64,000 bases of DNA from Ancylobacter pratisalsi (GCF_010669125.1 NZ_CP048630.1:4336001-4400000), one strand, 5' to 3'. Shown: positions 1 to 9,992, counted from the first letter of the stretch. Notes: generated by a model not told the origin, from the letters alone. Translations and numbers: made by a program.

Positions 1-73
1 GCGCCGATGCCGGCGCAATGGCGGCGGCCAGCGCGAACGCCGATGCCGTAACAAGACCATGGAAGCGTGCCAT
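1..73 (-). CDS. Exported protein, N-terminus only (runs off the window)
   Basis: The start codon lies at 71-73 on the minus strand, preceded by a purine-rich GAGGGGAG ribosome site. The 24 visible residues form a textbook signal peptide: basic start (MARFHG), hydrophobic alanine-rich core, and a predicted cut after APASA. It is transcribed divergently from the GlxA-type regulator. Such pairs often consist of a regulator and the transporter binding protein or enzyme it controls, but the mature protein is outside the window, so its function cannot be given. Confidence 0.6.
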   Translation of the reverse strand, partial: MARFHGLVTASAFALAAAIAPASA

Positions 74-132
74 GTTGTTTTCTCCCCTCATGTGCAGGCG
101 GCGTCATAATCGCCATCTGACGCAGCGACGGC

Positions 133-1239
133 TTGCAGGATCGGGCCAGAAACTTTGATATGGGCGACATGCTGCATACGCCATCCTCACCTGCCGATCG
201 TGCGGAAACGGGAGGCACTCCCGCCGCGTCGGCCCGTACCTCGCCGCTACGCATCGGCTTCGTGCTGCTCGACCAGTTCACTCTCGCGGCCTTCGGCGGG
301 CTCATCGACGCCCTGCGCCTCGCGGCGGACCATGGCGGACGGAGCCGGCAGATTCATGCGTCATGGGTGGTGATGAGCCTGGATGGCACGCCCCGCCGCG
401 CGAGCTGCGGTGTGGTCATTTCCGACAGCTCCCCGCTGCTCGACCCGGCGCAGTTTGACTACATCGCCGTGTGCGGCGGGAACGACTATCTCAACGAACA
501 TCACCCCCCGGCCCTGCTGGACTATCTTCGCCGGGCGGCCGAGGGGCGTGTGCGGCTTATCGGCGTGTGCACCGGCACCTTCGCCATCGCGCAGGCGGGG
601 CTCGGGGAAAGTCGGACCGTCTGCATCCACTGGAACGTGCTGGAAGCGTTCCAGTCGCAGTTCCCGACACTGAAGGCGGTAACCGACAAGCTGTTCGTGG
701 ATGAGGGCGACCTGCTCTCCTGCGCGGGTTCCACCGCCGCCATCGACCTCGGCCTCTATCTGGTCACCCGTCATTGCGGAGCAGCCAAGGCGAACCAGGC
801 CGTGCGTCACATGATGTTGCAGGGCATGCGTCCGTCTTCGCTGCCGCAGCCGCACTTCTTCGCCGATCTCGCAAAGGTCGCCGATGCGCGCGTGCATCAG
901 GCGGTTCATTTCATGGAGCAGCGGCTGGACGATCCGCCCTCGATAGACGCCATCGCCCGCTATGTCGGCTGTTCGAGCCGCCAGCTGGAGCGGGCCTTCA
1001 GTTCGGCGCTCGGCATCGCGCCCGCCGCCTTCCAGCGACAGCTGCGCAAGGATTACGCCTGCTGGATGCTGGAAAACAGCCCGCGCTCGATCACCGAGAT
1101 CGCCTTTGACTGCGGTTTCTCGGACGCGGCCCATTTCTCGCGCGAGTTCCGCAATGCCTACGGTGTCTCGCCCCGGCAGTATCGTGCGGATCGCCTCACA
1201 TCGCGCAAAGCCACGGCAGTCGTGTCAGGCAGTGCGTAG
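133..1239 (+). CDS. GlxA family transcriptional regulator (DJ-1/PfpI domain plus AraC HTH)
   Basis: Residues about 40-215 form a class-I glutamine-amidotransferase-like (DJ-1/PfpI) sensor domain with the nucleophile-elbow motif GVCTGTF around Cys146. Residues about 250-355 form an AraC-type pair of helix-turn-helix motifs (IARYVGCSSRQLERAF and ITEIAFDCGFSDAAHFSREF). This is the GlxA/FtrA layout: cytoplasmic transcription activators that sense a small metabolite. The first possible start is TTG at 133. ATGs at 160 and 169 are equally or more likely, since no strong ribosome site marks any of them. It is divergent from the exported protein at the window edge, a likely target. The ligand cannot be told. 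Confidence 0.85.
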   Translation: MQDRARNFDMGDMLHTPSSPADRAETGGTPAASARTSPLRIGFVLLDQFTLAAFGGLIDALRLAADHGGRSRQIHASWVVMSLDGTPRRASCGVVISDSSPLLDPAQFDYIAVCGGNDYLNEHHPPALLDYLRRAAEGRVRLIGVCTGTFAIAQAGLGESRTVCIHWNVLEAFQSQFPTLKAVTDKLFVDEGDLLSCAGSTAAIDLGLYLVTRHCGAAKANQAVRHMMLQGMRPSSLPQPHFFADLAKVADARVHQAVHFMEQRLDDPPSIDAIARYVGCSSRQLERAFSSALGIAPAAFQRQLRKDYACWMLENSPRSITEIAFDCGFSDAAHFSREFRNAYGVSPRQYRADRLTSRKATAVVSGSA

Positions 1240-1490
1240 CGCGCCGGGTGGCGAAGCCGGCTCCGACAACAAGGGGGCGGCACCGTTGCCGTGCAGGACA
1301 CCGGTGGATCACTTCCGGCCGGATCCTTTCGGGCGCTTCCTGCCGGCCATACGATCCGCTCGAATGGCGGCCTGCTCGGCGTCGAAAGCCCGACCCTAGA
1401 CGCGCGCACTTTGGAACTGGAATGGCGGCCACGCCTGACCAAGATGAGCACCGTGTCGACGCTGTCGCCCTCTAGCGCCGCCGACGGCGG

Positions 1491-2468
1491 ATGGACAAAT
1501 TGGGCGAGACGGATAAACATATTCCTGCTGGAAATTATTTCGGACCGTCCAAATTGGATCCTCTGAGCGATATTATAGCCCTGCTGCGGCCGAACACCGC
1601 CATCTCCAAGCCCATCACCGGGCGGGGCGAATGGGGTGTTCGCTACGCGCCCCACGATGCCCCCGGCTTCACGATCATTCTGAGGGGTTCGTGCTGGATC
1701 GCGTTTGAAGGAGAGGAACCCTGGAAGTTGGAAAAGGGTAGCTTTCTTCTCCTTCCATCCACGCCGTCCTTCACCTTGAGCAGTCATCCGGGCATCGCCT
1801 GCGAGCAGCGCGATCCGATGGATGTGCCGGTCCGCCATGGTGAACAGCATGGCGCGCCCGAGTTCGAGGCGCTCGGCGGGACATTCCGCATTGAGGCGAT
1901 CAATGCCCCGCTCGTGCTCGCGCTGCTGCCGCGTATGATCCACATCCCGCACTCGGCCGGGCGATCGGTGCGGCTTGGCCGGGTGATCGACCTCATCATG
2001 GAGGAATGCAGCGGCGATGAGCCGGGCAAGGATATGATCCTCCAGCGCATGCTCGAGGTGCTGCTCGTCGAAGCGCTACGCTGGCCGGGTGTCACGCCCG
2101 ATGACGCGCGCGTCGGCCTTCTCACCGGTCTGCGCGATCCAGCCCTGGCGCGTGTCCTGCGTGCCATTCACGCCGACGTGCGCGCTGATTGGACGGTCGC
2201 AGGCCTCGCTCAAATCGCCGCGCAGTCTCGCTCGACCTTCGCCGCGCGCTTTGGCGCCGTCCTTGGTTGCGGGCCGATCGAATATCTCACCCGGTGGCGG
2301 ATGGCGCTGGCGAAAGACGCCTTGCTGCGCGGCGCAAAGACGCTCGACCGGATTGCCGAGGACATCGGCTATGAATCCGCGAGCGCCTTCAGCACGGCGT
2401 TTCGCAAGCGGCTGGGTTGTCCGCCGGGACGGTTCGCCCGAACCAGCGGGCTCGAGGATACCGCATAG
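1491..2468 (+). CDS. AraC family transcriptional regulator with cupin-type sensor domain
   Basis: The 325-residue protein has an N-terminal cupin-like AraC-binding half (residues about 20-190, with a GFTIILRGSCWI strand and an EKGSFLLLP turn). A C-terminal AraC DNA-binding half follows (residues about 210-318): SRSTFAARF is in the first HTH and IAEDIGYESASAFSTAFRK in the second. The family of cupin_6-type AraC regulators commonly controls neighbouring oxidoreductases. The next gene, 140 bp downstream on the same strand, is a short-chain dehydrogenase, which is the obvious candidate target. Both halves look complete. The ligand is unknown. Confidence 0.85.
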   Translation: MDKLGETDKHIPAGNYFGPSKLDPLSDIIALLRPNTAISKPITGRGEWGVRYAPHDAPGFTIILRGSCWIAFEGEEPWKLEKGSFLLLPSTPSFTLSSHPGIACEQRDPMDVPVRHGEQHGAPEFEALGGTFRIEAINAPLVLALLPRMIHIPHSAGRSVRLGRVIDLIMEECSGDEPGKDMILQRMLEVLLVEALRWPGVTPDDARVGLLTGLRDPALARVLRAIHADVRADWTVAGLAQIAAQSRSTFAARFGAVLGCGPIEYLTRWRMALAKDALLRGAKTLDRIAEDIGYESASAFSTAFRKRLGCPPGRFARTSGLEDTA

Positions 2469-2608
2469 GGTCGATCAGACGGAATTGCGTCGGCATCCAC
2501 CGCCAGCCTCGATCTGGACGACAGCGAACAATAACTGGATTATAAATTATATATCGTCTTGCCATGTGAGCCTATCAGGGGGCCATTCGAAAGCGAATGG
2601 AGAGGCCC

Positions 2609-3358
2609 ATGCAGACGATCATGATCACCGGCACATCCTCGGGCTACGGCCTGGAGATGGCGCGTCATTTCCTCGACAAGGGCTGGAATGTCGTCGCGAC
2701 CATGCGCCGCCCCGACGACACGATTCTACCGGCATCGCGCGACCTGCGTATCCTGCCGCTGGACGTGACGAAGGAGGACAGTATCGCCGCAGCCGTCGCG
2801 GCTGCGGGACCGATTGACGTGCTTGTCAACAATGCCGGCATTGGCGTGGTCGGAGCGTTTGAAGCGACGCCGATGGCACAGATCCGCAGAGTGTTCGACA
2901 CCAACACTTTCGGAGTCATGGCAATGTGCCAAGCCGTCATTCCGCAGATGCGCGAACGCCGCTCCGGCATCATCGTCAATGTAACATCGAGCGTCACGCT
3001 CGCCGCCATGCCGCTTGCGGCGGCATATACCGCCAGCAAGCAGGCTATTGAGGGCTTCACCGGCTCGCTCGACCACGAACTCGCCCATTTCGATGTCCGC
3101 GCCAGGCTGGTGGAGCCGGGATACGCCCCAACGACGCGCTTCGCGCAAAACGCGGATTTGAACGTCGAAGATCTTATCCCTCCGGCCTATGCCGGTTTCG
3201 CGGCACCGATTTTCGAAGGCTTTGCAAAGCCGGCGCTGACGACGAAGGAGACGGATGTCGCAGAGGCGGTCTGGGCCGCCGTTCACGACACGTCCGGCCG
3301 GCTGCAATTTCCGGCTGGGGCCGATGCTGTGTCTCTCTTTGCAGCACGCCGTTGCTGA
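2609..3358 (+). CDS. SDR family NAD(P)-dependent oxidoreductase
   Basis: The protein is a classical short-chain dehydrogenase/reductase of 249 residues. It has the Rossmann cofactor motif TGTSSGYG (residues 7-14), the structural NNAG motif (74-77), a serine pair near 127-128 and the catalytic YTASK (Tyr140, Lys144). The start at 2609 is preferred because GGAGAGG lies just before it; an in-frame ATG at 2597 has no good ribosome site. The substrate is not predictable. It follows the AraC/cupin regulator on the same strand, a common regulator-target pair. Confidence 0.88.
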   Translation: MQTIMITGTSSGYGLEMARHFLDKGWNVVATMRRPDDTILPASRDLRILPLDVTKEDSIAAAVAAAGPIDVLVNNAGIGVVGAFEATPMAQIRRVFDTNTFGVMAMCQAVIPQMRERRSGIIVNVTSSVTLAAMPLAAAYTASKQAIEGFTGSLDHELAHFDVRARLVEPGYAPTTRFAQNADLNVEDLIPPAYAGFAAPIFEGFAKPALTTKETDVAEAVWAAVHDTSGRLQFPAGADAVSLFAARRC

Positions 3359-3508
3359 GATCGGATCAGGTTCGATTTCACAGTTTGGAATGAACAACCG
3401 GCGGCGCCTCGTCCAGTCAGCGTCGCCGGAAACCCATATGTCCGAGAGGAAAAACGGCAGCATTTTGTAGGAAAATGTTCGCCAAGTGCTTCATCTGAGG
3501 GAGTTGCC

Positions 3509-3558
3509 GGGCCGCGAGCGACCAAGATGAGAACTGCGTCTACGCTATAGCGCTATGA
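3509..3558. repeat. Dispersed ~50-bp imperfect repeat, copy A
   Basis: This segment shares about 43 of 50 bases with 12899-12948 in the same orientation. The first 17 bases, GGGCCGCGAGCGACCAA, are identical and a CTATAG-N-CCTATGA-like end is also shared. A weaker relative (shared GACCAAGATGAG) lies at 1437-1475. The copy sits in the 290-bp gap between the SDR gene and the 3' end of the RND operon. No protein-coding reading explains it. It may be a mobile-element remnant, an attachment remnant or a conserved regulatory site. Confidence 0.55.
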
Positions 3559-3648
3559 TGCTTGCTGGTACGGGTCATCTCTTGGGATAGCCGAGAACTT
3601 TTTGAAAGCTTGCGGTCAGGGCAACTGTCCCAGCTTCGGCAACTTCTC

Positions 3649-6600
3649 CTAGTGCCTCTGGAGCAGCGACCCAAAGCTCCTTCGCGTCCAGCGGTCGAGA
3701 TCGTCCATGACGGTAAAGACCGCAGGAACATAGATGAGGCTCAGTGCGGTCGAGCTAAGCAGTCCACCGATGACGGAGATTGCCATCGACGACCGGAACT
3801 CGGCGTCGGCGCCGATGCCGAGAGCGAGGGGCAGCATGCCTGCCCCCATTGCGACCGTGGTCATGACGATGGGCCGAGCACGCTTGCGTGCTGCGTCGAC
3901 GAGCGCCGCATGTCGGTCGAGCCTGTGCTCGGACCGTGCGGCGATGGCGTATTCGACGAGCAGGATCGAGTTCTTGGCGGCGATGCCCATCAGCATAAGA
4001 ATGCCGATGAGGGCCGGCATGGAGAGGGAGGTGCCCGTTACGGCCATCAGCCCGAAGGCACCGCCGAGCGAGAGCGGAAGCGCGGTCAGGATCGTCACCG
4101 GCTGCAGGAAATTGTTGAACAGAAGAGCGATGACGAACAGCAGCAGCACGATCCCCGAGCCTATGGCGAGCACGAAGCCGCTGAACAACTGCTCCATGTG
4201 CTCCCCATCGCCCGCGGCCTCGCGAGTGACTCCAGCGGCGAGATGCCGGATCGACGGCAGATCGGCGACGAGCGCCTCGGCCTGGCCCGTGGTCACACCC
4301 ACGAGCTCGGCCTCGATGGTCGCGCTGCGGCTGCGGTTGAGGCGGTCGATCTGGTTGGGGCCGGCGCCGAGCGCGATGTCGGCGACCGAGGACAGTGGGA
4401 CGGTCCCGGTCAGCGTGGGCACCCGCAAGCTGAGGATCCGCGAGAGGTCGGCCCTCGCATCCTCGTCGAGCATGACGCGGATCGGTATCTGGCGGTCCTC
4501 AAGGTTGAATTTCGGCAGGTTCTGATCGGCCTCGCCGACGGTCGCGATGTTGACCGTTCGAGCGATCGTCTCGGTTGAGACGCCAAGCGTCGCCGCCTTG
4601 TCGGGGTGAGGTATGAGCTGCAATTCGGGACGCGCCAGGCTGGCCGTCGAGCCGGCGTTCTGGAACCCCGGCGTCGCCTGCATCTCGCGTGTAACCGAGG
4701 CCACCGTGCGCGACAGCATATCGGCATCGTCGCTTCTGAGCGTGACCTGAACCTTGGCGCCCGACTCGCCATCGGCACCGAAGCGCACCCGCGCGCCCGG
4801 CAACTCGGCAAGCCGGGGGGCTACCGATGCTTCAAACTGCTGTTGCGTGAGCGCCCGGTCGCCGCGCGGCTGGAGATTCACGGTCAGGATTGCCTTGCGC
4901 ACTTCGCCCGAGGAACTCTCGCCGTCGAAAGTTCCCGCCGAGGTTTGCGTTCCCAAGGCCGCGTAGACGGACAGGACCTCCGACCGCTCCGTCAGGATAT
5001 CGATGGCCCTCCTCACAGCGGCATCGGTGTCCGCAAGACTGGCACCGGGCGCAAGCTCGATAGCGAGAGACGAGCGTCCCCGGTCGGAAGCGGGAATGAA
5101 ATCAGTCGGCAGCTGCTGGGCCAGGGTCATGGATCCGGCGAAGAAGACGATGCCGGCAAAGACGGTGAGCCACCGCCATCGCAGCGTCCAGCCGAGAAAG
5201 CGAAGATAGGCCGGAATCCAGAACGCTTCGTCTTCCTGCGCGTCGTGCGGCTTCATCAGATAAGCGCACATCAGCGGCGTCAGCATGCGCGCGACGACGA
5301 GCGAGAAGAAGACGGACGTGCAGACGGCGATGGCGAATGCCTTGAAGATCTCGCCCGCCATGCCCGGCATGAAGCCGACCGGCATGAACACGGCGATGAT
5401 CGAAAATGTCGTGGCCACCACGGCAAGTCCGATCTCGTCCGCGGCCTCAAGCGCCGCCTCATAGGCATTCTTGCCCGATTGGCGCATGTGGCGGACGATG
5501 TTCTCGATCTCGACGATGGCATCGTCGACCAGAATGCCGACCACGAGCGCGATGCCGAGCAGGGTGATGTTGTTGAGCGACTGGTTCAGCAGGTACATCA
5601 CGCCAAAGGTGGGCAGTAGCGAAAGCGGCAGGGCGACGCTGCTGATCAGGGTGGCCCGTATGTCGCGCAGGAAGAACCAGACCACGATGACGGCGAGGGC
5701 CGCGCCGATGGCGAGAGCCTCGATGGCGGCGGCATATCCTTCCAGGACGTCATCAGTCGAGGAGGTCACCTCGCGGGTCGTCACTTCCGGGTGCTCGGCG
5801 GCAAACGCCGCCACTTTCTCTCTCACCGCCCTGGCCACGCCGACCTCGCCGGTGCCTAGCGAGCGATAGACGCTGAAGCCGATCACCTCCCGGTCGTCAA
5901 GGCGGGCACGTTGGCGGGGCTCCGCCCACGATCTCTCGATCGCGCCCAACTCCGACAGCAGCGCCGTGCGTCCGCCTCTCAGGATCAGGCGCCGTTGCGC
6001 GAGCGTCTCGAGGTCCACAGCACTGCCCAGCGTCCGGATCGTCTGCTCGCCGTCGCCGAGCGTCATGCGTCCGGCGGGCTGGTTGACGTTCTGCGTCTTC
6101 AATTGTTCGGAGACTTCGGAGGCCGTGATGCCGAGGGCCATCAGCCGATCCGGATCGAGCCGCACGCGGATTTCCTGATCGACGCCGCCGGCCCGCTCGA
6201 TCCTGGAGACACTCCCGGCTGACAGAATGGCCTTGGCCACATCGTTGTCGACGAACCAGCTCAACTCATCGGGCGTCATCTGCGGCGCGTCGACGACGAA
6301 CGTCAGAATGGGCTGGCCGGTATCTTCGATCCGCTGCACCGTGGGCTCCAGAATGTCCGCAGGCAGGTTCGGGCGGATGGAGGCCACGGCATTGCGAACG
6401 TCGTCGGTCGCGCGGTCGACATCAGTCCCGAGGGCAAATTCGATCGTGGTCGCGGAAAGGCTTTCGTTAATCGTGGAGCGAATGTGCTCCACGTTGCCGA
6501 GGCCGGCGACGCTGTCCTCGACAAGGCGCGTGACCTGCGTCTCCAGTTCGGTGGGCGCGGCGCCGCTCCGGCTGACACTGACGGTGATGGTCGGAATATC

Positions 6601-6723
6601 GATGTCGGGCATGTCGTTGATGCGCAGCTTCGAAAAGCCAACGAAGCCCGAGAGCGAGAGGATCAGAAACAGAACGATGGTGGGCACCGGATGGCGGATG
6701 GCCCAGGCGGAGATCTGGTTCAC
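3649..6723 (-). CDS. Efflux RND transporter permease subunit (HAE1 type)
   Basis: At 1024 residues this is the normal length for AcrB-like proton-driven inner-membrane drug pumps. It begins with a cytoplasmic tail and TM1 (ISAWAIRHPVPTIVLFLILS). A large periplasmic porter domain follows, then the TM4 proton-relay motif GILVDDAIVEIENI around residue 400, a second periplasmic loop and the closing TM block. The permease overlaps the adaptor gene by four bases (6720-6723), so the two are co-translated. No outer-membrane channel gene is present, so the pump presumably borrows a TolC-like protein from elsewhere. A two-component system on the same strand lies just upstream and may regulate it. Confidence 0.93.
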   Translation of the reverse strand: MNQISAWAIRHPVPTIVLFLILSLSGFVGFSKLRINDMPDIDIPTITVSVSRSGAAPTELETQVTRLVEDSVAGLGNVEHIRSTINESLSATTIEFALGTDVDRATDDVRNAVASIRPNLPADILEPTVQRIEDTGQPILTFVVDAPQMTPDELSWFVDNDVAKAILSAGSVSRIERAGGVDQEIRVRLDPDRLMALGITASEVSEQLKTQNVNQPAGRMTLGDGEQTIRTLGSAVDLETLAQRRLILRGGRTALLSELGAIERSWAEPRQRARLDDREVIGFSVYRSLGTGEVGVARAVREKVAAFAAEHPEVTTREVTSSTDDVLEGYAAAIEALAIGAALAVIVVWFFLRDIRATLISSVALPLSLLPTFGVMYLLNQSLNNITLLGIALVVGILVDDAIVEIENIVRHMRQSGKNAYEAALEAADEIGLAVVATTFSIIAVFMPVGFMPGMAGEIFKAFAIAVCTSVFFSLVVARMLTPLMCAYLMKPHDAQEDEAFWIPAYLRFLGWTLRWRWLTVFAGIVFFAGSMTLAQQLPTDFIPASDRGRSSLAIELAPGASLADTDAAVRRAIDILTERSEVLSVYAALGTQTSAGTFDGESSSGEVRKAILTVNLQPRGDRALTQQQFEASVAPRLAELPGARVRFGADGESGAKVQVTLRSDDADMLSRTVASVTREMQATPGFQNAGSTASLARPELQLIPHPDKAATLGVSTETIARTVNIATVGEADQNLPKFNLEDRQIPIRVMLDEDARADLSRILSLRVPTLTGTVPLSSVADIALGAGPNQIDRLNRSRSATIEAELVGVTTGQAEALVADLPSIRHLAAGVTREAAGDGEHMEQLFSGFVLAIGSGIVLLLFVIALLFNNFLQPVTILTALPLSLGGAFGLMAVTGTSLSMPALIGILMLMGIAAKNSILLVEYAIAARSEHRLDRHAALVDAARKRARPIVMTTVAMGAGMLPLALGIGADAEFRSSMAISVIGGLLSSTALSLIYVPAVFTVMDDLDRWTRRSFGSLLQRH

Positions 6724-7826
6724 GGCATCCTCACGAGCGGCCGGACGGACGCGACCTCGGCGCGGACCCTCTCGCCATCGTTCAGGAGCCCCGCGCCCTC
6801 CACCACGATGCGCTCGCCCGTCTCCAGGCCTTGCACGACCTCGACGGAGGAACCGGTCTGGCGACCGGCCGTGACAGCCTTGAGGACCGCGGTTCCCTCG
6901 TCGCTCACCGTGAACACTGCGGCTCGTCCCTCGCGCCAGACGAGGGCCCTTAGCGGGATCGTCAGCGCCGGCGCGCTGCCGGCGTCGATCTCGACGCGGA
7001 CGAACATGCCGGGCTTCAATTGCGTCTTCGCCGGCAGCGCCACGCGCACCGTGCCGAGGCGGGTCTGCTCATCGACCACGGGCGCCACGAGCCGCACGGC
7101 GGCGTGCGTGACGTGGCCCGTCGGATCGATGATGCGGGCGGACTGCTGCGGGAGAACTTTGAACACGTCTGCTTCGGCTACCAGCGCATTCACCTCGATG
7201 CGCTCGTCCTGGATCAGGCGGAACAGCTCGGTTCCCATCTGCACCACCTGCCCAAGGACGGCACTGCGGCTCGCCACGATGGCGTTTTCGGGTGCCACGA
7301 TTTCCGTCTGGGCCAATCTGGCCTTCGTCTCCTCCAGTATCGCCCGCGCGGAGGCAAGCTTCGCCGTGCTCGTCTTGACCAGCGTGTCACGAAGCTCGAT
7401 CGTTTGCTGGCTTATGACGCCGCTGGTAACGGCGTGAGCGCGCTGCTGGTCGGACAGCGCATTGGCAAGCTGCGCCTCGGCCTCGGTGACGGCCGCCCTG
7501 TTCTGGTCGAGCTGCGCGGCGAGCAGACTCTGATTGAGGCGCGCAAGGATCTGGCCCTTCCTGACCCTGTCTCCCTCGTCGGCGCGGATCTCGACGATCG
7601 CGAGACCGTTGGCTTCGGAGCTGATCGGCATTTCGCGCCATGCGGCGACCGTGCCCATGCCGACAACCGTGCTGGCGATCCGAGTCTCTCGCACGGTGTC
7701 GACGGTAACGGTGAATAGAAGCCGGTGCCCAACGCCGCCATCCGCCGGGAAGGCGGTGGGGGACCAGACCATGATCAGCGGGAGGGAGCACGACAGAAAT
7801 GTCGCGACGCGTGCAAGTGCCAGCAT
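6720..7826 (-). CDS. Efflux RND transporter periplasmic adaptor subunit
   Basis: This is a membrane-fusion protein that links the RND permease to an outer-membrane channel. An N-terminal signal/anchor segment (MLALARVATFLSCSLPLIMV) is followed by a lipoyl-like half (ADEGDRVRKGQILARLN). A coiled-coil hairpin comes next (about residues 90-165), then the second lipoyl half (EIVAPENAIVASRSAVLGQV) and a beta-barrel region. The ATG at 7826 is preferred; an in-frame TTG at 7859 would add eleven residues before the signal sequence. The stop overlaps the permease start by 4 bp. Confidence 0.9.
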   Translation of the reverse strand: MLALARVATFLSCSLPLIMVWSPTAFPADGGVGHRLLFTVTVDTVRETRIASTVVGMGTVAAWREMPISSEANGLAIVEIRADEGDRVRKGQILARLNQSLLAAQLDQNRAAVTEAEAQLANALSDQQRAHAVTSGVISQQTIELRDTLVKTSTAKLASARAILEETKARLAQTEIVAPENAIVASRSAVLGQVVQMGTELFRLIQDERIEVNALVAEADVFKVLPQQSARIIDPTGHVTHAAVRLVAPVVDEQTRLGTVRVALPAKTQLKPGMFVRVEIDAGSAPALTIPLRALVWREGRAAVFTVSDEGTAVLKAVTAGRQTGSSVEVVQGLETGERIVVEGAGLLNDGERVRAEVASVRPLVRMP

Positions 7827-8028
7827 GGCGAAGCACTCAATCCTGCGTCGGAATTGCAAGGTGAGACAGATCTGACCGCATGTTTAGGTTCTCCTGAATG
7901 TGGAGACCTCAACCTGCGGGTCGATCTTCACGCTTTTGCGTTCAACTGTGTCCGAATATGACTAGCCGACAGGATTTCATGTTGAATTATTGCCTTGATC
8001 GGCGGCGTCGCCATTGCCTGTTCATCGG

Positions 8029-9267
8029 TCAGTGTATGCCGGTGCCGGGAGCGACGGCGGGTAGCTCGACGACCTGAACCAGGCCGCCGCCCGGCCGGTT
8101 GGCTATCGCGATCTCTCCGTCGGCCTTGCGGATGATTTCGCGGGAGATCGTCAGGCCCAACCCGGCACCGGGGATTTTCTGGCTGCGCGCCCTGTCGGCA
8201 CGGAAGAACGGCTCGAACACCTGATCCAGTATATCCGCCGCGATGCCCGGCCCCTGATCGGAAATCGTGACCTGCGCCATCGCACCACCCGTTACAGTTA
8301 CGGTGCCACGCACGCCGTGAGTTGCCGCGTTTATGAAGAGATTGCGCAGTGCGCGGCTCAAGGTCAGGCGACTGGCCTTGACATGGACCTCGCAGCTGCT
8401 GGCCACCTCGATCTCGAAATCCTGTTCCTGCAACTCCGCAGCGACGCTCCTGACCAGTTCATCCAGCTGAATGATCTCGGGCGGCGTCTTCGTGGTTTCT
8501 TCGTGGACAAGCTGGATGGCGCTGTGGGCAATCCGCTGCAGCTCATCGATATCCTTGAGCCATAGCGCCCGCTCCTCGTCATCGGAGACGAACTCGGCAC
8601 GCAGCCTCATGCGGGTCAGGGGAGTGCGCAGGTCATGACCGGCTGCCGCGACAAGCCGCATCCGGCTTTCGATGGCATGCTTCAAGCGAGCGGAAAGAGA
8701 ATTGATGGCGGCCGCGGTCGCGCGCACCTCAGCCGGCCCTCGTTCGGCAAGCGCCGGGAGAATCCCGTCCGGGCTGACCTGCTCCACCGCGCTTTCAAGC
8801 AGCGCCAGTGGCTTGCTCATGCGATTGGCCGCAAACACCGCGATCGACCCAACGCCGAGCGTGATAAGTGCCAACCATACCCACAATTCGGGGTCCGAAG
8901 GTGGATCGATATCCACCAGAATCCAGCTGCTGGGCCCGACGCGCAGCGAGACAGTGCGGAAACGGTCATCGTCCGTCTTATGTGTCACGGTCAGGTCGAG
9001 GGGAACCCCAAGCGCCTCGGTTGCGGCGCGCATCAGTTCCGTCTGTTCTGCGTCAGGTGCGCCTTCAGCAGGCTGTCGCGACAGAACTTCTGTCTCGGGG
9101 TTTTGCTTCGCGAGCCGCTCCATCGTTATAAACTGCCTGGCGAGCAGATAGACTTCGGTATCCTTAGGCGTCGCAAAGACATACATCACCGCGAGCGTGA
9201 TCAACGCGACCACGGCGACGATCGAGGCCACGAGCAGCAAGGCGAATTTGGCGCGAAGCGTTTGCAT
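8029..9267 (-). CDS. Sensor histidine kinase (EnvZ-like)
   Basis: The protein has 412 residues. TM1 spans residues about 10-32, followed by a periplasmic sensor loop of about 95 residues and TM2 (about 128-146). A HAMP linker leads into the dimerization box AAGHDLRTPLTRM with phosphoacceptor His211. The ATPase part has an N box (LRNLFINAATHG, about 320), a G1 box DQGPGIA and a G2 box GAGLGLTIS. All catalytic motifs are intact. It starts two bases after the stop of the response regulator, so the two form an operon. Autophosphorylation and transfer to the partner's Asp56 are the expected activities; the signal is unknown. Confidence 0.92.
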   Translation of the reverse strand: MQTLRAKFALLLVASIVAVVALITLAVMYVFATPKDTEVYLLARQFITMERLAKQNPETEVLSRQPAEGAPDAEQTELMRAATEALGVPLDLTVTHKTDDDRFRTVSLRVGPSSWILVDIDPPSDPELWVWLALITLGVGSIAVFAANRMSKPLALLESAVEQVSPDGILPALAERGPAEVRATAAAINSLSARLKHAIESRMRLVAAAGHDLRTPLTRMRLRAEFVSDDEERALWLKDIDELQRIAHSAIQLVHEETTKTPPEIIQLDELVRSVAAELQEQDFEIEVASSCEVHVKASRLTLSRALRNLFINAATHGVRGTVTVTGGAMAQVTISDQGPGIAADILDQVFEPFFRADRARSQKIPGAGLGLTISREIIRKADGEIAIANRPGGGLVQVVELPAVAPGTGIH

Positions 9268-9269
9268 TT

Positions 9270-9992
9270 CTACTTGTCCAAGGCGCTGACCCTGGCGGCG
9301 AGTTGGTACCCGCCGTTGCGAATCGCCTTAAAGATCTGGGCAGCACCATCAGGCGACAACTTGCGCCGCAAACGGCTGACCAGAACGTCAATCGACCGGT
9401 CCAGCACACCGCCATCTCCTCGACGCGTGAGATCGAGGAGTTGCTCGCGCGAGAGCACGCGGCCCGGCCGGTCCAGAAATATGATCAGGAGGTCGAATTC
9501 GGCGCCGGTAAGCGGAACGATTCCACCATTGGCGTCCGTCACCGTACGGACGGACGGATCGACGACAAAGCCTTCGAACCGGTAGCCTCCCGTTCCGTCG
9601 GGTTCAGGGCGTGAATTCACCCCCCGACGGAGGACGGCGCGAATTCGCGCCGCAAGCTCGCGCGGATTGAAGGGCTTGCCGAGATAGTCGTCGGCCCCGA
9701 TTTCAAGGCCGATGATCCGATCGACATCCTCCTGCAGCGCGGTGAGCAGTATGATCGGGATGTTCGATCGCGCCGCTCGCAGATCGCGGCAAAGGTCGAG
9801 CCCCGACCCGTCGGGCAGCATTACGTCAAGAACGATGAGATCGACCTGATGGGTCGCGATCCTCTCGCCGACTTCTGCGCAGCTTGACGCGAGCAGGACC
9901 TGGAAACCCTGCTCCCGCATGTAGCGGGCGAGGAGTTTTCGGATTTCGCCGTCGTCATCGGCAACGAGAATCTGGTGCGCTTGCGTGCTCAT
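9270..9992 (-). CDS. OmpR family DNA-binding response regulator
   Basis: The protein has a receiver domain (Asp12/Asp13 acidic pair, phosphoacceptor Asp56 in VLDVMLPDG, and the Lys of GKPF) followed by a winged-helix OmpR/PhoB output domain (about residues 140-236). The reading frame is open up to 10139, but ATG at 9992 (MSTQAHQILVADDDGE) begins exactly where receiver domains begin, so the longer start is rejected. It is followed immediately by its cognate kinase. The RND pump operon downstream and the divergent lipoprotein gene are plausible regulon members, based on position only. Confidence 0.92.
   Translation of the reverse strand: MSTQAHQILVADDDGEIRKLLARYMREQGFQVLLASSCAEVGERIATHQVDLIVLDVMLPDGSGLDLCRDLRAARSNIPIILLTALQEDVDRIIGLEIGADDYLGKPFNPRELAARIRAVLRRGVNSRPEPDGTGGYRFEGFVVDPSVRTVTDANGGIVPLTGAEFDLLIIFLDRPGRVLSREQLLDLTRRGDGGVLDRSIDVLVSRLRRKLSPDGAAQIFKAIRNGGYQLAARVSALDK

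Noticed and set aside
3734..4525. Long plus-strand frames opposite the RND permease gene
   Set aside because: They mirror the codon structure of the 1024-residue permease, have no ribosome sites and no recognizable domains.
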